A stretch of 64,000 nt of DNA, from NCBI GenBank assembly GCA_036362985.1, contig JAYGXS010000002.1, positions 85,180,443 to 85,244,442 on the forward strand. The letters run 5' to 3'. Positions within the stretch are counted from its first letter, which is position 1. Each line of letters opens with the position of its first letter. Below, piece by piece: positions 1 to 11,682 of the stretch. The notes under the pieces were generated by a model. It made no database searches. It was not told the origin of the DNA and saw nothing but the letters and a program-made list of their open reading frames with translations. The stretch comes from Ligula intestinalis (lineage: Eukaryota; Platyhelminthes; Cestoda; Diphyllobothriidea; Diphyllobothriidae). The position numbers and the translations under genes are program-made.

Positions 1-2
1 CC

Positions 3-193
3 TATACGCCTCGTATATCCCTACCGGGATTAGCCACGAAGAAACCGGCTCCCCAGCCGGAAGAGAAGGTGGATAGAGATGAAGAGGACAGTGATAAAGA
101 TGCCACAATGGATGCGTCTGGCCCTCCACCGACCTGCCTTACTTCTCAGCCTCTCCTGTCCTGGCCTTATCCTTCGTTTTCACCTCCCTCCGG
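3..193 (+). CDS. Putative internal exon, Ser/Pro-rich, open at left edge
   Basis: A reading frame starting at base 3 stays open from the window edge to a good splice donor (CGG|GTAAGC, GT at 194-195). It encodes about 63 residues: an acidic/basic stretch (Lys-, Glu-, Asp-rich, roughly residues 12-38) and then a Pro/Ser/Leu-rich tail. The exon would end in phase 2. The acceptor at 4276-4277 gives a matching phase and a short tail of the same composition, which is why the two are proposed as one gene. No family is recognised. The frame and donor are seen; that it is a real exon is inference, and a chance open frame of this length is possible. Confidence 0.33.
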
Positions 194-199
194 GTAAGC

Positions 200-3100
200 T
201 ATCGACCTGCCTTTGCTTCTTATGTGGACTACCGGCCAAGAGAGGGCTAGGAAATGACCTCGCATTATTGTTAGGCTTACTGTTATTTTGTTGCACGGAA
301 TAACACTCCTTGAAAGTGCTCCCTTTCTAGACTGGAGTTCATTCATGAAAGAAATCGAACGAAGAAAGAATAGGTAAATGTAGTAAAGGAGGTACGTACC
401 AAGGTAGAGTTACAAACAGCGTGAGTGGTTTTGGCTAGCATGAATGGGACAGCGTGCATGGGGTGGCTGGAGAAAGCCGGTGGTTCAGTTAAACGTCAAC
501 GGCAAATCAGTATGCCGTGACAGTATGGGTTGAATTAACAGATACCCTTAGCAGTGGAAGTAGAACCAACTGTTGGGAAGAAGATCTGGTTGCTGGGACT
601 TCTCAGTTGGACTGGGAAGGAACCATGGCCTGGAATGGATGTGCTAAGAGTGGTTGATAGCCTCCATCTCGCTACACGACAGAATGCCGGTTAGAAAATT
701 CTTCATATCGTGGTCACATAAGATGACTCAGGAAATACTTTGTTGTGAAAAGTCATGCGAAGGCCTGAGTGGTAGGGAGAGTAAATTCTGTACAGAGTGA
801 ATGGGAGAATGGGCAGTAGAAAATTGACTGTCACACGTCCGCACAACCGCAAGCCAGCGGACGCCGTGTAAAGTGATGTATGCTCGGCAGTCGTCACATG
901 AGGTCCTGTGATTGGCTGTTCTAGGGACCGGAAGCAGCAAGCTTTCTAAAAATGCACTTCGATTTGAGCTAGTCGTGACAAGCGTTCACAAGTGCACTTC
1001 GTGTGGAGCTAATCACTACAAAACCACTAGCTCTAACCAAATCCGGCCAATTTACGTGAAGAAAAAAATGTGTTACCCATGATCAGTCGAACGGTGTTTG
1101 GTTGGACAATTTCATAAAAGGAGTGGTTGAATTTGATTCCTCAAATTCAAATGAAACACATCACGTTACCCCCCCTGGTGCATTAGTGGAGAGCAGCATT
1201 CAGCATGTACTACTATGATTCTTGACCTTTTTATGGAGGACCCGTCTCCCGCGTCGGCGAGTATCTACGTCTGACAATTATACCTCAACTATGCCCCAAG
1301 GAAGAACATAATAACAAAGGCATAAAAAGTGGAAGCCAATCGAATGAGGGTTTTATTTTTTACAGAAGCCGGAGTTGCTGTCTCGGGTGGCAGTGGCCGT
1401 AGGCGAAGCCCGAGCTGATGTGGACTGCGTCCAGTCACACCTGAGGATGTCTGCAAGTCTCAGCAAGTCCGATGCAACTTTCTGTGTGTGAGATGTGACA
1501 GTTAGTTATCAGTGATTGTGAAACGAGTTCAAATGTTGCACGATTGGTGCGTTGGATTATTCCAAGGAGTGTCGAGGATTGAGGTCACCTGCTGGGTGGC
1601 CGCAGGGTTGTGCGCTCTAGTGGCTCTTCAGGGACTGCGACTAGTTGGGCACGCTCGTGTACTCGCATGCGTATGCGATCGTGTGTGCACGAGTGAATAT
1701 CCATCCAGCTGTTTAAGTGGAGACAGTCACTAGCGCATACACATAACTTTGAGGCCGCAATTATTGAGTAATGAACCGTCGTTGGCCGTCGGCCATAGGA
1801 GCGATTCATCAGGACAGCCTGCAAGGTCATGCTGGCAGTCAATTAGGCTCACTCCGGCTAGGAGTCAGGCCCTCCAGAGCGCGTTCTTCCTTACTCTTTT
1901 CTTGGTGCATTTCGGAACTGCCTGCGCGTTGAGTTAAGGGTTCGCTCGTTCACACACACACCACGCTTTGGCTTTGTCAGCCACCGCGCTTGAGCCCATC
2001 TGCAGTCTTCTTGACTTCCCCTCGCCGTTGAATCACAGTGGGTATGGGAATCTAAGGTAAGCTAGATGAGTCGAAAGTCTTCTCCACTATTATCAAATGT
2101 ATGCGCTAGTCACCTTCACGCCCACCTCGTAGAGCAAGGGTAAACGCGATCGCTGGAGTGCGACCTTCGTTCTTCCGACCTTTTACATTCAAACTCGAGC
2201 CCACTAGTGACTAATAAGGCTAATTGACACACAAGGCATGCCGTATTTATAGGATGCCTTTAGCATACCACCACATACGTAGCGGCTCCCGCATTAATTT
2301 CTAATGCTCATTGGATAGTTCCTTCTCGAATCGCTGATTGTTGCAATTTCATCCCAACTGTTGGTTATTGGTGCGCTAATTATCTGGCAATTGGGCTCAC
2401 TGACATTTCAACTGGAACCAGTGTTCTCCCGCATGGCTAACTTTTCTGTCCGGGCAAATTCTCGACATTTGCTGTGGACAGGGGAAGAACTTGCACACGT
2501 TGATGGGCTAAAGATCCGGTAAACCATGTACCCAGCGGCTCGTGCGATTGTTTCCTCCCCCTGTCGAGAGTTTTGGCCTCGCCGGGGTTGAATGTGCGGC
2601 CGAGGGCCCAGATTCACAAATAAACGTCATTTTTTTTCATTACTACCGCTCCTGCTGATGCCCCTGCTGCCTATTCAGACATCCGCGCCCGGAGTAATTG
2701 TTTAGTTTCTGTAGTGTGGTTGTTTTCTCCACGACTGCACTGTATCCGGTAAATTACTCGAAACGCTCCCTCTTTCTGTTGCTGTTTGTGATGGTGAACT
2801 CAAGTGGGAATGCAAAACATCCCACTGATCAAATCCTTATTCCAGAACTCGCATCTCCTGAAACTCCATTTTTCGCTTCTATGGACGACCTCAGTTAATC
2901 GAGGGTGAGGGAGAATTGTAAAGGCCCCCAAAGTGCTTATGCGTTTCCTCACGCTGATCACTTGCTCCGTTTTTTTTACAAAAGTGGTACGGCTCGCTTA
3001 TCTTCAACAAAGTAGAAGTTAGGGTGTTTCTATTGAATTGTTGTTTGTCCATATATCCTGGTCTCAGGGTAGAATATAATCGATTCGTCCTTACATAGAG

Positions 3101-3400
3101 CTCCAATCTAGGGCCATTGGAGAGCTTCGAGTATTTAATATTATCGAGACGTGACCAAAAAAGCAGGACAGACCAGATTCTTCATTTCTGGCTTCCTTAC
3201 TACCCCTCCTCCTCCATATGAAGTAGTCTGTATAGCGTCTTGCAAGTCAGGGTAATACGATAAATGCCACTCACGGGAGTCTTAATTTTTTAATTCTGAA
3301 GAACTGGGCGGACGTTTGCCAGATAAAGCTGTTTGCTTGGGGGGGGGGGGGGGTAGAGTGGACAGGGTAGAAACCAACACAGGCCCTGATGTGCTCAGGT
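200..3400. other. Stretch without recognisable genes
   Basis: No coding frame here resembles a known protein; the longest open frames (for example near 1512-1733 and 1749-1937) are short, overlap on both strands and look accidental. A short direct repeat is visible (TGCACTTCG-type units near 952 and 992). A run of 15 G lies near 3340-3354. Confidence 0.5.
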
Positions 3401-3404
3401 GCTC

Positions 3405-3930
3405 AAGCATGTATTTACTCCGAATAACTTAAATCTAGATACACACTCATTTTGAGATCAAGGGGATATGAGCCCCAACATCTGATTTTAACCCGCATCG
3501 CCTCTGATTAATACTACCACCAGAAATAGTACCAGTACTAATAACACTCAGCTACATTGCTAGTCATTTGTATTATAAATTCTAGTTGTCGTATCAGTCT
3601 CAGCCTCCTTGAGCCTGTCTTGGCACCTGCTAGGGGTGAGTGAGTGCCGGTAGTGTGGTCGTACCCGCGCAAAGTCTACTGTCACTTAAGACTTAGTTAG
3701 ACGGTGTTTATGGCTTGCATTTGAGTAATCAGCCAACACCGGGTCCCGTTTGGTCTTCTTGACCCCGGCCGGGGGGGGGGAAGAGTGTGGTTGGCGCCAA
3801 CTACGTCCGCTATCACTATAATCTACCCCCTGAGACTTGTCACCTTCTGTACCAACCTGTTGGTAAACTTGGTGGACTTCATCGACATCGATGGTCGAAC
3901 ACAGACATCGTAATAGGAACCAACCCCTAT
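3405..3930 (+). repeat. Dispersed repeat family R, copy 1
   Basis: This roughly 0.5 kb block aligns, with gaps, to 49750-50345. Shared landmarks include CAAGCATGTA, GGGATATGAGCCC, GTACCCGCGCAAA followed by an ACTGTCACT/CCGTCACT segment, and a core GTGGACTTCATCG near 3872. The core also occurs in diverged form near 37448 and 38497. No coding capacity is seen; element class is unknown. It could be a non-autonomous LTR-type or SINE-like repeat. Confidence 0.65.
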
Positions 3931-4277
3931 AATGCAGATGGCCTTACACTTTACTCCAGGGAGATTATGGTTAAGTCCAACGTTAGCTTTAAGGTTGGGA
4001 CTAGGACCACCTTTCGGTTTAGATTTAGAACACAGGAATACGCAGCCCTACTTAACGTCAGCCCAGAGTCACCTTTATTACTGTGTGCGTTCCACTGCCA
4101 GTGTTGTACCGAAGTTGTTAGTTCACAGACCATTCTGCAAAGATCATAGTACATTTCCTTTTCCCATCGCCTTCTTTTAAGCAATTTTGGACTCAAAAAA
4201 CTATGTCCGGCTAGAAGTTTGTTGTGGTGTTTCTGAAAGCATCCATAATGTTGTTTTGTTTTTTCTTTATATTGCAG

Positions 4278-4353
4278 GGCATCCGTACAAACGTCTTCCT
4301 TCCTTTTCAACCGCCCATTCTCCTGGCCATCAAATTTCGGTGAAAAGCCCTGA
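4278..4353 (+). CDS. Putative terminal exon paired with exon 3-193
   Basis: A strong acceptor (long T-rich tract then TTGCAG, AG at 4276-4277) is followed by a frame in phase with the donor at 194: 25 codons ending in TGA at 4351-4353, rich in Ser, Phe, Pro and Asn. A second frame from the same acceptor stays open to TAA at about 4499, overlapping an AATAAA, so the reading frame is uncertain. The intron would be 4.1 kb. No homologue is recognised; the link rests on phase and composition only. Confidence 0.25.
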
Positions 4354-4496
4354 AACCACATGTCTGTCTCGATGGCGTCTTTCTAGGCGGCAATCTGCAA
4401 AGTCCCAGTTTGTACATACAAGCCCCCGCCCCTCCCCATCCTTTTCCATGCAACCCTGCGGGAAGTTTTATTCTTTTGCCAATTTTCCAGTTTTTG

Positions 4497-4502
4497 AATA
4501 AA
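4497..4502 (+). promoter_or_regulatory. Candidate poly(A) signal
   Basis: A canonical AATAAA lies about 145 bases after the TGA of the putative terminal exon 4278-4353, inside T/A-rich sequence. It supports a transcript end here if that exon is real. Confidence 0.3.
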
Positions 4503-4509
4503 AACGCAA

Positions 4510-5470
4510 TAAGACAACCATGTCCGCTGTACTCTGTCTGTTTTTTTCTTTAAATTTCGGACAAAGACGTCTGGCTTGGAACAAACTAAGGCTGCCATGC
4601 TTGATGTTATAACCTTGGGTGCGCCGGCGTCGACACTGGTTATAGCCCCCAGTTTAGTGTTAGGAAATAGAAGGCAGGACAGGATAGCAGATAATAGTTT
4701 ACTGTGATTAGTTCTGCTTGTACATGAGCCTTGTCTTCTGGGTATCCGGCAACTTGGTCGTCTGTAGCGTGCTCTCGTCTGGGCCAACAGGTCTCGTCCC
4801 AGCAGCAGCGTGTGTTGTGTCGTTGGTCTCGGCAAACAAATCCCCTTGCCTCCAGCAACAGAGTGCTGCTTCCAGCGGTGGCAGCGTATTTAAGGACCTG
4901 CAGCCTTTGTTCCCTATTAGGCCCTCTGCAGTCGGCCATCACGTGCCCTCCGTGACGCGTGCATTTGCATGCGTTCCTTCGTGGCCCCTTGTCATGCGTA
5001 AACTCAGAACCTGGCGGGCGGCTATCCTTCCGTCCTCAGGTGTCCGTCCGTTGAAGGTCACGTTATTGTCCCCTGCCTGCGCTGACCATGTGGACTTCAT
5101 TTGTTCTCCTAACCTAAGGACGGCCCGGGCGAGAACTCGCGTGCTGGGCCGTCCTAACACTTAAACTCTAAAAAGTGAAAAAATGGTGTGAGACCCAGAA
5201 ACCAGCTACGGACCGCCAGATGCTTACCCTGCTGATGGTTAGTGCAGTGGTCTCTAGCGAGCGATGGTTTCGAAATAGGCCGATTGGTTTTCGAGGTAAA
5301 CACGCTTGTCGACGTCGATGTGTTGGGCCCATCACTAGTTTCCGGCTGCCGGTAAAAAGTTACAAACTATACATACAGTGATCGTTTCTGAAAGAAGCGA
5401 GTAGGCGAGTTCCAGGAAGCGATTTAAAAGGAGAAGACGCAATAAGTGGAACAAGAAGTTTGTTGGCCTG
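4510..5470. other. No recognisable gene; moderately GC-rich
   Basis: Open frames exist on both strands (for example 4718-5164) but they overlap each other and none resembles a known protein. A strong hairpin is present at 5118-5154 and is listed separately. Confidence 0.45.
5118..5154. repeat. Perfect 9-bp inverted repeat with inner hairpin
   Basis: GGACGGCCC at 5118-5126 is exactly complementary to GGGCCGTCC at 5146-5154. The loop holds a second stem, CGAG-AA-CTCG. This could form a two-tier cruciform or RNA hairpin. No second copy was noticed. Confidence 0.6.
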
Positions 5471-5479
5471 ACTGAGGAG

Positions 5480-6322
5480 TATTACTAAGTGCGACAATGT
5501 CTCCGGCATACTCGGGGTCATGTTCTCTGAATCCAGGGCACATTTCACATCCATTATCAGGCAGAATTGATTGATACATCACCCAGTCAATCAAGAAGAT
5601 GAAGAGGACTGGGGAGAGAGGGCAACCTTATCGAAAAACAGAAATCAGTGGAAAAGAATCTGACTCTTTACCGATGGCTCTTACTCGGGCCGATATATTG
5701 CTATAGTAGGCTGTGGTCATATTGAGCAACTGTATTGGGAGGCCGTCAGCAAGCAAGATTTGTCACGAGGCTTCTCTGTCGGTGGAATCAAAGGCAGTCT
5801 TGAAGTCAATGAAACAGGCTGTGGTGATCTGTTGATTCTGGTTTCGGTGTTTCAGTGTGCAGCGCAGAATGAAGACCTGGTCAACACATCCTCTACCTGG
5901 ACTAAACCCTCCCTGGTTAGGACGATTTAGCAAATTGTGCTCAATTGCAAATCTATTGAGGACGGCCGCAAACGCTTTGGAGGCTATTTCGATGAGACTG
6001 ATACGGCAATAATTAGAACATCTAGACATGTTATGGTGCTTCGTTGTCCGCAAGATGATGGACAGTGACCAGTCGGTAGGGATGACTTCTGTAGACCATA
6101 TGGTCAAATACAGTTTATGAAGTAACTCTGTCAAAACGGAGCAGAATTCCGACTTTTAATCATCACAATGCCGTTTCCAATTCGAATCTTGTAGGTGGCT
6201 CGCAGTCAATATCGTATGGAATTCCAGTTGCTAGCTGTAGGTCCACAGATGGACGTATAGGCGGATCCAGTAGCTCTCTGAAGTGCTGTCGCTATCGATA
6301 GACCTTGTCACCCTCATCAGTT
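5480..6322 (-). pseudogene. RTE-like LINE reverse transcriptase fragment (RTE copy 3)
   Basis: Read on the minus strand, the frame from about 6134 to 5763 carries RT motifs of the RTE/SR2 type: a QGGFSPGRGCVDQ block and IDFKTAFDS (motif A). It continues across a stop (TGA near 5767), then another stop (TAA, 5628-5630) just ahead of GCPLSPVLF, and ends after the motif C region. There the usual YADD reads YAGD (GGA at 5502-5504), which would abolish catalysis. Part of the upstream linker (a KVYR..RQHFRELL region) is readable near 6300, next to the assembly gap. The copy is a broken relic of the same family as 45258-47391. Confidence 0.85.
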
Positions 6323-6422
6323 NNNNNNNNNNNNNNNNNNNNNNNNNNNNNNNNNNNNNNNNNNNNNNNNNNNNNNNNNNNNNNNNNNNNNNNNNNNNNN
6401 NNNNNNNNNNNNNNNNNNNNNN
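6323..6422. other. Assembly gap of 100 N
   Basis: Exactly 100 undetermined bases, a common placeholder for a gap of unknown size. It separates the RTE fragment on the left from the gypsy integrase on the right, so the junction of these elements is not actually sequenced. Confidence 0.99.
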
Positions 6423-7100
6423 GGTGGTACGGGGTTGTGCGGGTTTTCCGAATTTCGAGTAGGTCGCACACGTCCTTGAGGAGTTGTGATTCGAAGTTAC
6501 TTCCGCAGTCGGAATGGAAGCAAATAGGAGTTCCCCAACGACTGATCCATGTGCGACTGATGGCGTTAGCCACCGTGGCGGCTCTTTGGTCAGGTAACGG
6601 GATGGCTTCGACCCATTTGGTGAAATAGTCGGCCATGACTAATATGTATTCTAACCCTCGAGAGGATATGGAAAGCGGGCCGATGATGTCAAAGCCAACT
6701 CGTTCACCGGGGAATCCAGTGGTCATGGGCTGTAGGGGTGCTCGGGGAGCTGTATTGGGTGATTTGAACGGGGAACAAATTGCGCACCCTTGGCAAAAAT
6801 GGATGACTGATGAGCGTAACTGTGGCCACCAGAAACGTGAGCGTAAGGCTAGTTCTGTCCGGTGTTGGCCACAGTGTCCTAACTCCGAGTGCAGGTCCGT
6901 TAGGACACCTTCGATGAGGCAACCTGGGACTATCGGGCGTAAGTGATGGGAATTTCCGTCTTTATAAAATAGTACTTCTTGTTCGAGCCAGAGGTTCGGC
7001 CACTGGTTCAGCAAAAGGCGGGCGTTCATACTAGACCCGCGCATTTCTTGTTCGTTAGGTTTCCGCCGTTCTTCAATCAGATGACGGTAGATGATGGCCG
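6423..7100 (-). pseudogene. Gypsy integrase remnant
   Basis: The open stretch 7044-6423 holds the integrase zinc-binding HHCC motif (H..H..CQGCAIC region) followed by the catalytic core, with FDIIGPL carrying the first Asp and FHSDCGSNFES the second. The third catalytic Glu would lie in or past the N gap. An in-frame TAG near 7127-7129 separates this part from RNase H. An open frame running through the N gap to 6292 is artificial, because the sequence left of the gap belongs to an RTE LINE. Confidence 0.88.
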
Positions 7101-8736
7101 TGTCGGGATCACTAGCTTGTGCCGTTGACTATTCGTAGCGGGTGGTTTCTGCTAAGTGTACGGCGTGGACCGATTCGGGGAGAATGGCTGCGACTGTAGT
7201 GTCGGTGTTGGGAAAACGGGAAAGTGCGTCGGCGTTGCCGTGTTTAGTGCCCGGACGGAATTCGGGTTTGAAATCAAAATCCTGCATGGACTATTGCCAC
7301 CGGGCGAGCTGATCCATGGGGTCTTTGAAGGTTTGGAGCCATTTCAAAGCGCGGTGATCGGTACGCAAAATAAAGCATTTTCCGATAAGGAGGTGTTTAA
7401 ATTGTTGTAGAAAAACGATAATCACTAGGAGTTCCCTGGGGAACGTGTTGTAATTGCGTTCAAACTTCGTTAAGGTTTTGCTGGCGAAACAAATAGGGTG
7501 CTCAATGCCGTGGGAGTCGTTCTGTGACAACACGGCGCCTATGGCAAAACCACTGGCATTGGTGTCCAGTATAAACGCCGGAGCATATTTCTCGATGTTT
7601 GGGAGTGCTAACAGGGGCGCAGAGCATAGGGTCGCTCGAAGGTCGGTAAATGCGGTCGCGCATTCTCTGGACCATTTGAACACACGATCCTTTTCCGTCA
7701 ATTTGTGGAGGGGACTGGCGATGATTGCAAAATGTCGAATGAACCGATGGTAATAAGAAGTGAGACCGATGAAACTCCATACCTCGTTTGGTTGGTTGGC
7801 ACTGGCCAAGTGGGAATGTGTTTTATGTGGTCGGGCAGGGGTGCGATGTGTCCGGGGGATATCTGGTGACCGAGAAATTCCACTTCAGAACGAAGAAAAA
7901 ACACTTTTTCGGATTCAGCGTGAGACCGGCATCGCGGAGTGCCTCCAGTACAAATTTTATATTCTGATTGTGCTCTTCGATCGTATGGCCAAAAACGATA
8001 ATGTCATCTAGGTAAACTAGGCATTTATAAGGTATCAGGGGTCGTAGAACCTAGAACATCAGCCGCTGAAACGTCGCTGCCGCGTTGCAGAGACCGAAGG
8101 GAAGTGTATAAAACTAAAATAGTCCTTGTGGGACCGTGAACGCTGTCTTCTGTCGGTCATCCGGGTTAAGTTCAACTTGCCAGTATCCCGACTTAAGATC
8201 TAGGGTCGAGAACCATGAAGCCTTGCCGAGTGAGTCTATAGTGTCGTCCAGCCGGGGTAATGGGAATGAGTCGCGTACGGTAATTGCGTTAAGGCGACGG
8301 TAGTCAATGCACAAGCGTAGACAACCATCTTTTTTTGGGACAAAGGTTATCGGCGAAGCCCATGGGGACGAGGAGGGTTTTATAATGCTTTTTGCTAAAA
8401 GCTCGTCAAGAGGTTTGTCAACTTCCTCGCGATATTGTACAGGAACGCGACGGGGGGTTGCCAGACCGGTTTTGCGTCGCCGGTGTCAATCGTGTGTTGC
8501 ACGAGGCGTGTCCGGCAGAGGTTACTTTTAGACCAGGAAAACAGTTCAGGGAAAGCGTAAAGGATATTTCTGAGCTGGACATAAGCGGCCGTACCAACAG
8601 TGGACGGCGGGGGAAGTATTTCGTCTAAATATGTAAGGTCTAAAGCTACGGCCGCCACAACCGTGTTGTAAAGGAGTTCGAAATGCGATTCAGGTGCGGA
8701 GGTAGGGGGAAGGTTTATGTTTCCGGCCAGCTCCAC
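7101..8736 (-). pseudogene. Gypsy reverse transcriptase-RNase H remnant
   Basis: Reading 8736 to 7101: an RT N-terminal region; then CIDYRRLNAIT and STLDLKSGYWQVEL (motif A, near 8310-8170); the YLDDIIVFG catalytic motif, intact, near 8005; the thumb; and the RNase H domain with FILDTNASGFAIGAVLSQ and FILRTDHRALKWL. The tether GTKHGNADALSR follows at about 7230. Breaks include stops near 8399, 8110, 8050 and 7289 and a frameshift near 7890. The RT active site survived but the frame did not. Confidence 0.9.
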
Positions 8737-8938
8737 GCGTCTATCGCGGGTGTGAATAACACAATTATAAACGCTGAGGAAATCTTATACCAGAACTACA
8801 GGCCAGGGGCTATCGGGAGTAACCAGAAAATCGTGGATCACATCGGAACCGCTGAAGGAAAACGGTAAGGAAATACAGCCGGAGATCGGTATTTGAGTGC
8901 CGTTAGCGGCGTGAATAAGACGAGCCGTGATAATGGTC

Positions 8939-9394
8939 CTATTCGGCTAAAGAGAGATCTCGGATGCAGGCCGGGGTAATCAGCGAGACATTGGCCCCTG
9001 TGCCTATCAAAGCGTCAAAACAGTGCTTATCTATTAAAATTGTAACCGTAAATGACGATACGGGTGTAGGTTTAACCAAAGAAATATTGGAAACGAATGA
9101 CTCGCAGTATGCATTATGGCCGCAGTGACGTGCTTGGTTTCCAAAGGCAGCGCAATACGGACATCCGCGGTTGTGGTCAGGAAAACGGACTGGTAAAGCT
9201 GTTTTCTGTGCCATCTGTTGTGAGTCATGCGGTTGTGTCGGCTGAACACGAGGTGAATACCCTCGGTTGAAAGGTGGACGTGGTGTGTTGGCTGGGGGTT
9301 GTGGGGCGTCGACATGGAAGTCGTCGAACTGCCGACACGTGGACAAAGCCGCAAGGAGGTCAGTCGGCGTCTGCAGCAGGAAATGGTCTGTCAC
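8939..9394 (-). pseudogene. Gypsy gag C-terminus and retropepsin
   Basis: A continuous frame of about 150 residues carries a Pro-rich linker, a Cys/His cluster (CPYCAAFGNQARHCGHNAYC) that looks like a variant zinc knuckle, and a retropepsin-like domain. In the latter the expected active-site D-T-G reads GTG inside FDALIGTGANVSLI (GGC at 9002-9004), a single-base change that removes the catalytic Asp. The region is preceded by gag (9529-9741) and followed by RT on the same strand. Confidence 0.8.
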
Positions 9395-9528
9395 TGTGCG
9401 GTTGCGTAGACCCGTGGTAACCGATACAGGATCATTCGGTCTAACGCTGTTTTGGGGACGTCAGGGAACGCAAGCCGTGCAAAACGCTTCAACTCCAGAG
9501 CAAACTCATCCGCCGATTGGCGGGGTTG

Positions 9529-9741
9529 TTAATTCAGGCGATTAAACCGATCAGCAGCTACACCAGCTGACATCTGGTGGTCAAAAAGCGATTTAAGGAT
9601 GGTTTTGGTCTCGTTCAAAGTGGACGTTAGGGTAATTCCTGATGAGAGGGCAAGTTCGCATGCATTAGTGGACAGGAAATTCAATGCATAGCGTGAGTGG
9701 TCGGATGGGTCAACGTCTGCGAGAAAAATATCTAAACGAAG
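9529..9741 (-). pseudogene. Gypsy gag fragment
   Basis: The minus-strand frame below 9741 contains LADVDPSDHSRYALNFLS, resembling the capsid-like gag of metazoan gypsy elements. The frame extends upstream to 9807, but the bases above about 9741 are the antisense of a CR1 LINE, so the real gag ends at the junction. Translation start and 5' LTR are missing. Confidence 0.65.
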
Positions 9742-10895
9742 GTCTAACTTACACAAATAAGCTTGCATTATCGCCTCATGCAGATCGAATTTCTGCCAAG
9801 GCCACACAGATATGTGGGTTTATAGCGCATAATTTTTTCGTTCCAGAAATGAAGATAAAACTATTCCGCATGTTTTTTCTCCCTATCCTAGAATACTGCT
9901 GTCGGCTTTTTGGTCTCATGACCCAACATGACCATAGTAAATTGAAAATGTTCAACGAGTTTTCACTCGCAAAATATTTTCTAATTCTGGGTCTGGTATG
10001 TGTTATACAATAGATGTCAATTTACAAACATTAAATTTCTTTGGGTAAGAAGACTCGAAGCTGGTATATGCTTTCTGTTTCGCGATAACAATATTCCTTA
10101 TCTCCCACAAATTACCCTCTCCTTCCGGTAGACCGACCTTTCGCCACTCGTAACTCTTTCATGATAATTTTAACACCCCGTAGCTCCACATCCAACCTTT
10201 CTCGCTTTTTTACCTCCAAATATGCTTTTATTTGGAACAACCTTCCTCTCTATATCAGACTGTCTTCTACACTGCCGATTTTTAAAGGCAAATTACATAA
10301 GCATTTAAATTTAGAGCAAATAAAATCGTTACTGTCTGTTTCCATTCCAAACACGCAAGTTGTAGATTTTGAAAAGGGTCCTCCTGGCATTTCCCAGGAT
10401 ACTGAAATGGTTTCTTAATATGTTAGCATCTTCCTCTGCAAAGTCAAGCATCACTTGCAACGGCTGCGAACTCTCCTCCATTTTTGTAACCTTCGCTGTG
10501 GTCTTCGAGATTGGCTCTGGAATCTGGTTGGTTGCAACTCGATGATGTTGCCTTGACTTCTACTGCCTTCTCCTGCCATCCGCATGACCCCTTCCTAACT
10601 CAACGATATATTATTTTTTCCCGTGACCATAAACGTCCCGAACCCTCAACATCAGGTCCCAATCTAACCACATCAAACCCTGTTACCTATTAAGGCAGTT
10701 TTTTCTCCTATATTTTTTGGAACTCGGTGGCCCGCTGAACTCATCCACCGATTAAGGAGTTTTTTACTGCCGATGACAATTATTTTATAAGAGTTCACTG
10801 TTTATCATCTTTATTTTTAGTTTCACGATAGCACTAAGTTTGTAACGACAGGGACCCTTGGGCCTTAAATATACAAATTATTTATTTATTTAACC
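9742..10895 (+). mobile_element. CR1-like LINE family A, 5'-truncated copy A1
   Basis: The copy starts abruptly inside the RT thumb region (YTNKLALSPHADRISAKA, near 9745) and reads through a C-terminal domain with ILEYCCRLFGLMTQHDHSK, then FIWNNLPLYIRLSSTLPIF near 10220, with frameshifts between. The 3' UTR is shared with copies A2 and A3. It ends with ACCCTTGGGCC, a hairpin, then AAATATACAAATTATTTATTTATTTA. It abuts the gypsy gag, which suggests insertion into or next to it. 5' truncation and a short simple tail are typical of CR1. Confidence 0.88.
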
Positions 10896-11682
10896 ATTCA
10901 AGCAGTGGTAGTTTACATGATTGCGCGCAAGAAGTGAGCGGGAAATAGTAAACATACATGACTACACACCTATGGCGAGTAGTATAAATGGATATTTATA
11001 GTACCACGGCTTATTGGCGGTGCCATATGACACGAGCCAGTAAGTTGAACATAAGAAAAAGAGCAGATAGTGAAAAAAACTTCCTGTGCATTTCTCGGAT
11101 ACAGTAGAAAGAAAAATGGTATTTAAGGAGAAAAACTGTCACTCAATGGGGAAAATGTACACGAACTAGAAGCATCCGGCTGATGAGAACGTGTGAGGCA
11201 AGACAGGGGGCCCACCGCGGACACAATCAGAATACTTGTGGTAGAAATGAGGAGGTCACGAGGTCATCCGGAAGTGCCAGATATGCTACCATGATACGCT
11301 CTTCTCTAGTCTGCCGAAAACGTGATGAAAACAGAAGAACCCGCCACGGTCACCAACAGTCTGTGACGTGAAATGTTTGTATCAGGCCCCCTGATTATGC
11401 CTGTAACTCAAAGGAGATAGAATGAGATTAGACGAGCATCTTTCATGGTGGAATAATTCCTGTCCGTTCACAAGTTTGATGAAATTTTTCGATGATATCG
11501 GGGTCTTTCGTTGTCCAAGATCTCCAGGCTTGGATAGCGCACTTCAATTTTGGCCGTACAAATGTTCCAATGAACTTAGCAAAGCAATCTTTATCAAAGG
11601 TAGAGAAAGCCCGGCTGACGATATACAGGAACTTCACCACAGACTTTGCTTAGTTCGCTTGAGCAACGTCGTGATCCGCATC
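10896..11682 (-). mobile_element. LINE C-terminal and 3' UTR fragment
   Basis: On minus, 11640-11443 encodes RPKLKCAIQAWRSWTTKD, the RT C-terminal block common in non-LTR elements (usual form VRPxLEYAxQxW). Downstream (10920-11420) the sequence shows weak similarity to 57290-57620, for example GATGAGAACGTGTGAGG. The fragment differs from family A and is adjacent to the 3' tail of copy A2, which may have inserted beside its AAT-rich sequence. Confidence 0.6.

Larger units (their letters stand above)
6423..9741 (-). mobile_element. Ty3/gypsy LTR retrotransposon, truncated at both ends
   Basis: The minus strand shows, in order, gag, zinc knuckle plus protease, reverse transcriptase, RNase H and integrase: the Ty3/gypsy domain order. 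The 5' part stops at about 9741 where a CR1 LINE on the other strand begins; the 3' part runs into the N gap. No LTR is visible. The pol frame is broken by several stops and frameshifts, and the protease active site is mutated, so this copy cannot act on its own. Confidence 0.92.

Noticed and set aside
6292..7044. Long minus-strand frame spanning the N gap as a single integrase protein
   Set aside because: The part left of the gap matches the RTE linker, not integrase; the gap length is a placeholder, so the join is artificial.
9529..9807. Gag frame starting at 9807
   Set aside because: Bases above about 9741 are the antisense of LINE A1, as shown by its match to 13330-13380.
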